Source of the DNA: an uncultured Flavobacteriales bacterium
GTDB lineage: Bacteria; Bacteroidota; Bacteroidia; Flavobacteriales_G; Salibacteraceae
NCBI GenBank assembly: GCA_943788725.1
Contig: CALSRJ010000001.1
Location: 556,861-620,860 of the forward strand
Direction of reading: 5' to 3'
DNA length: 64,000 nucleotides
A program made the translations under genes and the position numbers. Below, piece by piece: positions 55,717-64,000 of the stretch. The first letter of the stretch is position 1. Each line of letters begins with the position of its first letter. The notes below the pieces were generated by a model. The model searched no databases. It saw only the letters and a program-made list of their open reading frames with translations, and was not told the origin of the DNA.

Positions 55717-55953
55717 ATGGGCGAAGATCAAGCAGAGCTACTCCAATTGGTGCAAATGAAAATGCCCTTTGGCAAGTACAAAGATCAAATCCTCAGTGAC
55801 CTACCTGTCTCCTATTTGGAGTGGTTTGCGCGCAAAGGTTTTCCGCCCGGAAAATTGGGCGAACGCCTTTCATTGGTGCACACCGTCAAGACCAACGGCC
55901 TCGAACACCTATTCGTTCAATTGAAATCCATCGCACGGAATGGCGGACGCTGA
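55717..55953 (+). CDS. DUF3820-family protein
   Basis: MPFGKYKDQILSDLPVSYLEWFARKGFPPGKLGERLSLVHTVKTNGLE. Confidence 0.85.
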   Translation: MGEDQAELLQLVQMKMPFGKYKDQILSDLPVSYLEWFARKGFPPGKLGERLSLVHTVKTNGLEHLFVQLKSIARNGGR

Positions 55954-56896
55954 AACCTATACTCCCCCTTTACTCCATCGATGGGCACATACCGGCACCA
56001 TCTTACCCTCCTTACTCCGCCCCATCAAAACTCCATATGAGCGGACGGAAAGCATAGCTACCCCTGACGATGACATCTTTACCGTAGACTGGATCGATCG
56101 AGACCCTGCTCAACTCGCTATCCTGCTGCACGGCCTAGAGGGCAATACCGATTCTTCCTACATGAAAGGAATGGCCAAAGCCTTTGAGAACCGAGGATGG
56201 TCGGTGGCCGCTATGAATCACCGCAGCTGTGGAGGCATACCGAACAAGACAATTGGCTCCTATCACAGCGGTTTTACCAGCGATCTAGAATTCCTCCTTC
56301 AAAGAAACACATCGCGTGATCGGATCGCGATCGTGGGATTCAGTTTGGGCGGAAACATTGCGTTAAAACGAGCAGGTGAAGCGGCTCTTCCGACCAATGT
56401 CAAGGCCGTAATCGGCGTTTCTGTCCCCGTTGACCTCGCATCCTCTGGGCGCAAGTTGTCCGCGTGGTACAATACTGTTTACCTATCCCGGTTCTTGAGG
56501 CGATTGAAACGGAAGGCATTGATCAAGTCGACCCAGTTTCCAAACAGCGGATTGGATGCTTTGGCATTGCAAAAGGCCAGCACCTTCCAACAATTTGACG
56601 AAGCTTACACAGCTCCAGCACATGGTTTTGACAGTGCAGAGAATTACTATGCACGATCTAGTGCACTCCGATTTCTTCCTTCCATAAAAACACCAGCATT
56701 GATCATCAATGCGCTGAACGATAGCTTTCTAACCAAAGAATGCTATCCCTTTGAATGCGTGGATCAAAATCCATTTCTACTCATGGACACACCTCGTCAT
56801 GGAGGGCACGTCGGCTTTGCTCAAAGCCATGCCATGCGCGATGAATTCTGGCACGAACGCAGAGTATTGGAATTTATACAGACATTTGGCGCGTGA
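55940..56896 (+). CDS. YheT-family alpha/beta hydrolase
   Basis: LAILLHGLEGNTDSSYMKGMAKAFENRGWSVAAMNHRSCGG; IAIVGFSLGGNIALKRAGE; MDTPRHGGHVGF. Confidence 0.92.
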   Translation: MADAETYTPPLLHRWAHTGTILPSLLRPIKTPYERTESIATPDDDIFTVDWIDRDPAQLAILLHGLEGNTDSSYMKGMAKAFENRGWSVAAMNHRSCGGIPNKTIGSYHSGFTSDLEFLLQRNTSRDRIAIVGFSLGGNIALKRAGEAALPTNVKAVIGVSVPVDLASSGRKLSAWYNTVYLSRFLRRLKRKALIKSTQFPNSGLDALALQKASTFQQFDEAYTAPAHGFDSAENYYARSSALRFLPSIKTPALIINALNDSFLTKECYPFECVDQNPFLLMDTPRHGGHVGFAQSHAMRDEFWHERRVLEFIQTFGA

Positions 56897-58167
56897 ATTT
56901 TAAAGAACTCGGCTTAGACGATCAACTGATCGAATCGATCTCCTACATGGGCTTCGAGAAGGCCACCCCCATCCAAGAACAATCCATCCCTAAGATCCTC
57001 GAAGGAAAAGACCTGATCGCCTGTGCCCAAACGGGCACGGGTAAGACTGCGGCCTTTGTGCTTCCAGTGATGCAGCAGCTGCTGCAATTAAAGGAGCATA
57101 AGGGAATCACTACCATCATCATCGTTCCTACGCGAGAGCTAGCTATCCAAATCGACCAGCAAATTCAGGGCTTCAGCTATTTCACTCCAGTCGCTTCGAT
57201 CGCGGTGTACGGTGGTGGCGACGGAGACGATTGGGAAGAACAAAAACAAGCCATCCTCAAGGGAGTAGACATCATCGTAGCGACTCCTGGTAAGTTCATC
57301 GCTCACCTCAACATGGGCTACATGGAATTGGGTAACGTGAGCCATGTGATCCTCGACGAAGCAGATCGTATGCTCGATATTGGGTTCTACGACGACATCC
57401 TGAGAATATTCAGCTACTTTCCAAAGGAGCGACAGACCCTAATGTTCAGCGCGACCATGCCGAAGAAGATCCGAGACCTAGCGTCTCAGATCCTCAAATC
57501 TCCGGAAGAGATCAGTATCGCAATTTCAAAACCAGCCGAGGGGGTTTTGCAAGTAGCTTACTTGTGTTACGCACCGATGAAGGCACGTTTCATCAAGCAC
57601 CTCATCAACGAGAAGCCTTCTTGCAAGAGCATCATCATTTTCAGCTCTACGAAAAAGGAAGTCAGCGAAATTGTCAAGACGCTCCGAAACAAGGAATACA
57701 CCGTAGAGGGCATTTCATCCGACCTCGAGCAATCCGAACGAGAATCGGTCATGAATAGTTTCAGGGCAAAGCAGACGCGCGTACTTGTTGCCACCGACGT
57801 GGTGAGCCGTGGCATCGATATCAAGGACATCAACCTGGTTGTCAACTACAACGCGCCGAACGACGCAGAAGACTATGTCCACAGAATTGGGCGAACGGCA
57901 CGTGCCGATACCACTGGCATTGCGGTGACCTTGATCGATCCAGACGACATGTACAAGTTCTTGCGCATCGAGCGACTGATCGAGAAAGAAGTACTCAAGC
58001 TTCCCATTCCACCCGAAATCGGAGAGAGTCCCAAGTGGGATCCGAACGCCTCGAACAAAGGGGGTGGATTCCGAGGCGGCGGAGGTGGTGGAGGCGGTGG
58101 ACGCAAAGGCGGACGCGGCGGAAAGCCCAACCGCGGAGGCGGTGATCGCCGCCCTAAGCGTTCCTAG
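56893..58167 (+). CDS. DEAD-box RNA helicase with Gly/Arg-rich C-terminal tail
   Basis: [94 protein letters not shown] tail. Confidence 0.96.
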   Translation: MNFKELGLDDQLIESISYMGFEKATPIQEQSIPKILEGKDLIACAQTGTGKTAAFVLPVMQQLLQLKEHKGITTIIIVPTRELAIQIDQQIQGFSYFTPVASIAVYGGGDGDDWEEQKQAILKGVDIIVATPGKFIAHLNMGYMELGNVSHVILDEADRMLDIGFYDDILRIFSYFPKERQTLMFSATMPKKIRDLASQILKSPEEISIAISKPAEGVLQVAYLCYAPMKARFIKHLINEKPSCKSIIIFSSTKKEVSEIVKTLRNKEYTVEGISSDLEQSERESVMNSFRAKQTRVLVATDVVSRGIDIKDINLVVNYNAPNDAEDYVHRIGRTARADTTGIAVTLIDPDDMYKFLRIERLIEKEVLKLPIPPEIGESPKWDPNASNKGGGFRGGGGGGGGGRKGGRGGKPNRGGGDRRPKRS

Positions 58168-59836
58168 AACAATCCCGAAATATTCCCTTCAGCGTCGATG
58201 TCGATGTGCTCAGCTGCGGGCTCCGCGGGGAGCCCTGGCATGCGCATGATGTCGCCCGTGATCGGAATCAAGAATCCCAGCCCCGCTCGCGATCTCTATT
58301 TCACGCACGGTGACGACAAAATCCTTCGGCCTGCCCAGCAGTTCTGGGTTATCGCTCAACGACTTTTGCGTCTTCGCTATGCAGACCGGCAAACCCGACA
58401 AGTCCCAAATCCTCTATCTTTTTCAAGTCCTTCTTCGCCTTTCCCAAGAAGTCGATCGCAGAAGCCCCGTAGATCTATTTGGCGATGCGTTCAATCTTCG
58501 CTTCGACCGCTGAGTCTTCAACTCGTACATCGGTGTAAATCGTCCTGTGAAGCCCTCTACCGTTTCGGCCACTGCCTCGGCTAGTTCTTCTGCTCCCTTC
58601 CCGCCTTCGCCCCAGACGTTGGCAACGACCGCTTTCACACCTTTTGCCTTGCACGCGTCACACCACCGTCTGAAGCTCCTCTTCGGAATCAAAGGTGAAT
58701 TGATTGATCGCAACCACTGCAGGAACGCCAAAGTGTTTGATGTTCTCCAGGTGTTTCTCCAGATTGGGTAAACCGCGCTTCACCGCATCCACATCTGTTT
58801 CATTCAACTCCTTTAGCGGCTTACCACCGTGGTATTTGAGCGCTCGAATCGTAGCTACTAGCACCACAGCTCTTGGACTAATTCCAGCAGAGCGGCACTT
58901 GATGTCGAAGAATTTTTCAGCTCCGAGGTCAAATCCGAATCCGGCCTCAGTCACCACATAATCGCTGAGTGACATGCCCATTTTGGTAGCGATGACAGAA
59001 TTGGTGCCTTGTGCAATGTTGGCGAATGGCCCTCCGTGAATGATGGCGGGATTGCCCTCCAAGGTCTGAACCAGGTTGGGTTGTATAGCATCCTTCAGCA
59101 ATGCTGTCATTGCTCCATGTGCTTTCAGGTCCCTGGCATAGATGGCCTGCTTATCGAAAGTGTAGCCAACAAAAATGTTTCCGATGCGCTCTTTTAGATC
59201 TGCAAGGTTTTCGGCTAAACAGAGAATGGCCATGATCTCACTGGCAGCGGTAATATCAAATCCCGATTCGCGCGGAACACCCATCGTAGGTCCGCCTAGA
59301 CCAACCACCACCTTCCGAAGCGCACGGTCGTTCATGTCCATGACCCGTTTCCAAGAAACCGTCCGAGGATCGATCTTAAGAGAGTTCTTTTTGCGTTGGA
59401 TGTCGTGATCAATCAAGGCAGCAAGAAGGTTGTGCGCCTTCTCTATCGCCGCGAAATCGCCTGTGAAGTGGAGGTTGATATCTTCCATGGGCAGTACCTG
59501 ACTGTATCCTCCGCCGGTTGCACCGCCCTTCATCCCAAACACAGGGCCCAATGATGGCTCCCTCAACACAACCGTGGTGCGTTTTCCGATGCGATTCAAG
59601 CCTTCAGCCAAACCGATCGATGTAGTAGTCTTTCCCTCACCTGCAGGCGTTGGACTTACGGCAGAAACCAAGATGAGTTTGGAACGATCAATCGCTTCTT
59701 GATCCAGCTTAGACAAAGGAATCTTTGCCTTAAACTTTCCATACATTTCTATCTCCTCTGAATCCAAACCCAACTTTGAAGCAATCTCAGTAATGGGCAG
59801 AAGGGTGGCTTTTTGCGCGATCTCAAGATCAGTCAT
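58164..59836 (-). pseudogene. fhs: Formate-tetrahydrofolate ligase, disrupted in its 3' third
   Basis: Intact N-terminus ([15 protein letters not shown]...[23 protein letters not shown]). C-terminal segments [53 protein letters not shown] and [35 protein letters not shown] lie in different frames. Confidence 0.88.
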
Positions 59837-59955
59837 GCTCATTTTTGTTTGGGACGTAAATCTAGCATTTGCTCGCATGCCCACGCCACCTCACGTGGCA
59901 TTCTCACCTTCCAAAAGAACCGAACGAGCCGAAGGATTGCTACTACCTTTGCGAA

Positions 59956-60981
59956 GTGCAATCCAAGCCCTCCGAAATATTATTCAACGGCCTCCCAACG
60001 CTGGACGTCCGATCACCGGGTGAGTATAGTCAGGGCAGGGCTCCTGGTGCCATATCACTGCCCTTATTCACCGATGAAGAAAGGAAAGAGGTCGGCATTG
60101 CCTACAAGAAAAAAGGGTGGGACAAGGCAGTTTTACTAGGCCTTGACATGGTAGGCCCAAAAATGAGCGGCTTTGTGCAAGAGGCCCTAGCCGCCGCACC
60201 TGACAAGAAGGTGAATATGTATTGCTGGCGAGGAGGAATGCGCAGCGGATCCATGGCTTGGCTCTTAGAAACTTCAGGTTTTAAGGTCAACCTAATAGAG
60301 GGAGGATACAAAGCCTGGCGCAGAGAAGTCATGGCAACACTCGCGCACCCTTTTCACTTCATCAACCTAGGTGGATTAACTGGAGTCGGAAAAACCGACG
60401 TATTACTGGCCTTAAAGGCTCAAGGGGAACAAATCATTGATTTAGAAGCTACGGCACATCATACCGGATCGGCCTTCAATTCACATGAAGAAGAGCAGCC
60501 ATCTACGGAGCAATTTGAAAACATATTGGCGGAGCAACTTTTAAAGCTGGATCCTTCGAGACCCATTTGGATCGAAGACGAAAGTCGAAATATCGGGAAG
60601 GTGGTGATGAACCAAGCTTTATATGAAACTAAGCGCGCAGCACCTTTCGTACTGGTCAATCGGCCGAAGGAAGAACGCGTAGCGCACCTGTGCAAATTGT
60701 ACGGCAGCGTTCCGCTTGACATGCTCAAAGATTCGTTTCGTAAAATTGAAAAACGATTGGGCGGCCAATACTTGCAGGCCGCAATAGAATACTTAGAAGA
60801 TGGCAATCTACCTCCTGCCGCTAGGATTGCTCTGCAGTACTACGACAAGGCCTACATACACTCGATGGCAAAGCATGATCGCAAGCCCGTATTCTCTCTC
60901 AGTTTAAAGGAAATGTCACCCGAAGCAGGTGCAACCGCATTGATCGAATGGAAGAAAAGCACGAAGAACCTATCCGCCTGA
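59956..60981 (+). CDS. selU: tRNA 2-selenouridine synthase
   Basis: LDVRSPGEYSQGRAPGAISLPLFTDEERKEVGIAYKKKG; VNMYCWRGGMRSGSMAWLLE; LGGLTGVGKTDVLLAL. GTG start 5 nt after TACCTTTG (59944-59951). Confidence 0.93.
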   Translation: MQSKPSEILFNGLPTLDVRSPGEYSQGRAPGAISLPLFTDEERKEVGIAYKKKGWDKAVLLGLDMVGPKMSGFVQEALAAAPDKKVNMYCWRGGMRSGSMAWLLETSGFKVNLIEGGYKAWRREVMATLAHPFHFINLGGLTGVGKTDVLLALKAQGEQIIDLEATAHHTGSAFNSHEEEQPSTEQFENILAEQLLKLDPSRPIWIEDESRNIGKVVMNQALYETKRAAPFVLVNRPKEERVAHLCKLYGSVPLDMLKDSFRKIEKRLGGQYLQAAIEYLEDGNLPPAARIALQYYDKAYIHSMAKHDRKPVFSLSLKEMSPEAGATALIEWKKSTKNLSA

Positions 60982-62000
60982 CCCAATACAGCCATGGCGC
61001 GGGTTGCGGTTGCAAGATTGCGCCGGCTGATCTGGAGCGCATCTTAGAGAACGCACGCACAGACACGAACGATCCAAGCGTGTTGATTGGGAACAACACC
61101 TCAGACGATGCGGCAGTGATCGACATCGGCGATGGGCGGGCCTTGGTTACCACCACGGATTTTTTCATGCCGATCGTAGACAGCGCCATTGATTTTGGTC
61201 GCATTGCTGCGGCGAATGCGATCAGCGATGTTTACGCAATGGGGGGGTCACCTATCACAGCCATCGCCATCCTAGGATGGCCATTGGAACAATTGGGTGC
61301 TGCCTTAGCAGGTGAAGTCCTGAACGGCGCACGCGCGGTGTGCGAAGAGGCAGGCATCAGCCTTTCTGGAGGGCACAGCATCGAAAGCAGGGAGCCCTTC
61401 TTCGGCCTCTCAGTCACGGGTATCATCGATCAGCGACACATTAAATCCAACATCGGCGCAAAACCGGGAGACGTGCTCTTTCTCACCAAACCGATTGGTG
61501 TGGGCATCTTGACCACCGCACTGAAGCGAGGCCTATTGGATGATACGACCCTCTCTGCCGCAGTGAGCAGCATGTCTAGCTTGAATACTATTGGGGTACG
61601 ACTGGGAAGCATCGCGGGGGTTACCGCGTTGACGGATGTGACAGGCTTTGGCTTACTCGGGCATTTGATCGAAATGTGCGAGGGATCTGGAGTTAGTGCT
61701 AACGTGGATTTTGCGAACGTTCCTTTGATTGAGGAGCAAGTGCTCAATGAGCTTTTGGCGAAATTTGTCATGCCCGATAACACCATGCGAAATTTCAAAG
61801 CCTTCAACGAGAAGGTGTCCAAGCTCAATGCCCGAAAATTGCAGTTGCTGTGTGATCCACAGACGAGCGGTGGTTTATTGATAGCAGTAAACCCATCGTC
61901 CGAACATGAGGTGGGTGCATTGTTGCAAGAAGCTGGGTTATACCATCACCCGATTGGTCGAATAACAGAGCGACAGTCCCCGTTGGTGAACGTTGTTTAG
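60948..62000 (+). CDS. selD: Selenide, water dikinase (Cys form)
   Basis: YSHGAGCGCKIAPADLERIL; ALVTTTDFFMPIVDSAIDFGRIAAANAISDVYAMGG; LLGHLIEM; LCDPQTSGGLLIAV. Confidence 0.95.
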   Translation: MEEKHEEPIRLTQYSHGAGCGCKIAPADLERILENARTDTNDPSVLIGNNTSDDAAVIDIGDGRALVTTTDFFMPIVDSAIDFGRIAAANAISDVYAMGGSPITAIAILGWPLEQLGAALAGEVLNGARAVCEEAGISLSGGHSIESREPFFGLSVTGIIDQRHIKSNIGAKPGDVLFLTKPIGVGILTTALKRGLLDDTTLSAAVSSMSSLNTIGVRLGSIAGVTALTDVTGFGLLGHLIEMCEGSGVSANVDFANVPLIEEQVLNELLAKFVMPDNTMRNFKAFNEKVSKLNARKLQLLCDPQTSGGLLIAVNPSSEHEVGALLQEAGLYHHPIGRITERQSPLVNVV

Positions 62001-62755
62001 TCCAGGATCAGTCCTACGGGACAGTGATCGCTGCCTTCCATATCGTTGAGGATTACAGCGTCCTTCAGCCGTCCTTTGAGCTGTTGGCTGGCCAAGAAAT
62101 AATCGATCCGCCATCCAATGTTTCTGGCGCGCGCATTGGCCCGGAAACTCCACCAGCTGAACTTCTCTTCTTCCGGATAGAAATGACGAAACGTGTCGAT
62201 GAAGCCAGCACCTAGTAGTGCATCCATACCGTCTATCTCTGTTTGGGTGTACCCAGGCGTCTTGTTGTAATTTGATTTATCGTTTTTGATGTCGATAGGT
62301 CGGTGGGCAACGTTGAGGTCGCCACAGATAACGACCGGTTTAGCGGCTTCCAATCCTTGGATGTACGCCTTGAAATCAATGTCCCATTGAGCGCGGTAAT
62401 CGAGTCGAGCCAGGCCATTTTGCGAATTGGGCGTATAGACCGTTACCAACCAAAAGTCATCGTATTCCGCCGCTAACACTCGGCCTTCTTTGTCGTGTTG
62501 CGCTATGCCCATATCAGCCACCACCTGCTTGGGCTCAGCCTTACTCAAGATCGCGGTTCCCGAATATCCCTTCTTCTCTGCACTGTTGCTGTATATGTGG
62601 TAGTCCATTCCGAAGAGGGTCTCCCTCACTTGCTCGTCTTGCGCCTTGGTCTCTTGCAGGCAAAGTACGTCAGGGCTCATTTCTTCTACCTTCTCAAAAA
62701 ATCCTTTCCCTGCAGCAGCCCGCACCCCATTCACATTCCACGATAACAATTTCAT
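61997..62755 (-). CDS. xth: Exodeoxyribonuclease III
   Basis: MKLLSWNVNGVRAAAGKGF; DVLCLQETKAQDEQV; VICGDLNVAHRPIDIKN; NIGWRIDYFLAS; SDHCPVGLILD. Confidence 0.96.
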   Translation of the reverse strand: MKLLSWNVNGVRAAAGKGFFEKVEEMSPDVLCLQETKAQDEQVRETLFGMDYHIYSNSAEKKGYSGTAILSKAEPKQVVADMGIAQHDKEGRVLAAEYDDFWLVTVYTPNSQNGLARLDYRAQWDIDFKAYIQGLEAAKPVVICGDLNVAHRPIDIKNDKSNYNKTPGYTQTEIDGMDALLGAGFIDTFRHFYPEEEKFSWWSFRANARARNIGWRIDYFLASQQLKGRLKDAVILNDMEGSDHCPVGLILD

Positions 62756-62857
62756 GTCCTTCAATTTGGCGTAAATGTAGGATGTCTGCATGTCCTTGCC
62801 AACTCATTGGCTTCCACAACCGTCAATTCAAATAGAATTCGGAGACTTGCACTACAA

Positions 62858-63730
62858 ATGCGCATCATGAAACTACCATTGACCCTACTCATCCTCTGCT
62901 TGGCATCCATGACTTTTGGACAAAGTGTAGTGCACGAAGTAGGCATCGCCCAATCCAACGATGACGTTGAGCAAGAAGGCGATTTTGTATCACTGAACGA
63001 TCTCGAACTCGACCTAGGCTGGAATCAAGGTGAGGAAAGCAAGATTGGACTGATCTTTCGCAATGCGAACATCGATCCCGGAGCAAGCATCGATTCGGCA
63101 TACTTGCGCCTTATGCTTCAAAGCGCGCTAAGCGACTCCCTTACGGTGAGCATTCATCTGGAGTCGGAGCCCTTTCCATTAAAATACGCAGACACCATCG
63201 GCATTGATGAAGGGAGATCCTATGTCTCAACCATCGTGGAGTGGACCCTTGCCCCAGCAACAGCTGGAACCGTGGTAAAATCCCCAGATCTCAGTACACT
63301 GATCCAAGAAGGCATTGCTTTGCAAAACTGGGGACCAAGTTCAGGCCTCAATTTTCTTTTGACCCCCAACACGATCGACGATTCCGTGTATCTAGAAGCA
63401 GAGTTCTTTTCGTTCGATCAGAATGATCCAACGCGCCGCCCGCGCCTTTTCATCGAATTGGATGGAAGTTTCATCAACGGCATAGCCGCCTCTGCTCCAT
63501 CCTCAGCGAACGTTGTTGTCTTTCCCAATCCGAGTGCTGGACTTGTAACGATCAACGCTTCAAGCGCCATCAAATCGCTTACGTTGCGTGACACACAGGG
63601 GCGAGTGGTATACTTTCGACAGGGATTGCATTCCGTTCAGGAAAACCTGACCGTAGAAGCACCTGGCATCTATTTTCTGGAAGCAGTATCGGAAAACGGA
63701 AGAGAAGTAAAACGCCTGATCGTTCGGTAG
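62858..63730 (+). CDS. Secreted DNRLRE-like domain protein with T9SS type A sorting domain
   Basis: Signal peptide (LPLTLLILCLASMTFGQ); C-terminal VVFPNPSAGLVTINASSAIKSLTLRDTQGRVVYF...APGIYFLEAVSENGREVKRLIVR. Confidence 0.78.
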   Translation: MRIMKLPLTLLILCLASMTFGQSVVHEVGIAQSNDDVEQEGDFVSLNDLELDLGWNQGEESKIGLIFRNANIDPGASIDSAYLRLMLQSALSDSLTVSIHLESEPFPLKYADTIGIDEGRSYVSTIVEWTLAPATAGTVVKSPDLSTLIQEGIALQNWGPSSGLNFLLTPNTIDDSVYLEAEFFSFDQNDPTRRPRLFIELDGSFINGIAASAPSSANVVVFPNPSAGLVTINASSAIKSLTLRDTQGRVVYFRQGLHSVQENLTVEAPGIYFLEAVSENGREVKRLIVR

Positions 63731-63732
63731 GC

Positions 63733-64000
63733 TTATTCGGAAACGGAAAGCCGCAATTGTTGGAACTTTGCGCCGTCTTTGATGGATAGCATGTACACAC
63801 CCGGCGACAAAGATGCTTCGCGCACATCAAAGCTGAAGAGCGGCGCAGAAATCCTATCGTACTGATACACCAACCTACCGTCCAACGAATAAACGCCGAG
63901 GGAAACTCGATCCGTTTGAGCATCCATGAAAAGGTTGACGTTACCGCTCGAAGGGTTTGGATATACCTGAGCCCGCTTCAATGGATCTGCGCTATCGGAA
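63733..64000 (-). CDS. C-terminal end of a T9SS-sorted protein, truncated by window edge
   Basis: Frame is open through 64000 (SDSADPLKRAQVYPNPSSGNVNLFMDAQTDRVSLGVYSLDGRLVY...SPGVYMLSIKDGAKFQQLRLSVSE). Confidence 0.8.
   Translation of the reverse strand, partial: SDSADPLKRAQVYPNPSSGNVNLFMDAQTDRVSLGVYSLDGRLVYQYDRISAPLFSFDVREASLSPGVYMLSIKDGAKFQQLRLSVSE

Noticed and set aside
1-64000. CRISPR array or Cas genes
   Set aside because: No regularly spaced direct repeats with unique spacers and no Cas-like protein seen on either strand.

Overview
The window is about 64 kb of a compact Bacteroidota chromosome. Evidence for the phylum is several proteins with type IX secretion C-terminal tails, a PorP/SprF-like protein, and TAnnTTTG promoter motifs. 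Most of it is housekeeping: trxB, def, ruvX, dapD, cca, miaA, rnz, pyrB, pyrR, rpsA, fabG, sucD, mnmE, selU, selD, xth, cdaA, and a DEAD-box helicase. Accessory content includes a small pectin/rhamnose locus (FucP-like permease, GH78, GH28, CBM9-like), an IS982-type insertion sequence with 17-bp perfect inverted repeats, and a toxin-antitoxin pair whose toxin carries two in-frame stops. A duplicated gene tail flanks that pair. There is one tRNA-Pro(GGG). A formyltetrahydrofolate ligase gene (fhs) is broken by several lesions confined to its 3' third. The items most worth a second look are: a sensor kinase with two DHp (H-box) segments but one ATPase domain; a 54-aa Cys-x-x-Cys mini-protein missed by the ORF track; nested dyads between a peroxiredoxin gene and cdaA; the toxin pseudogene with flanking duplication; and a 599-aa uncharacterised protein. 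I found no CRISPR array, prophage, or recognisable complete defence system. All family names come from reading the translations; no database search was run.
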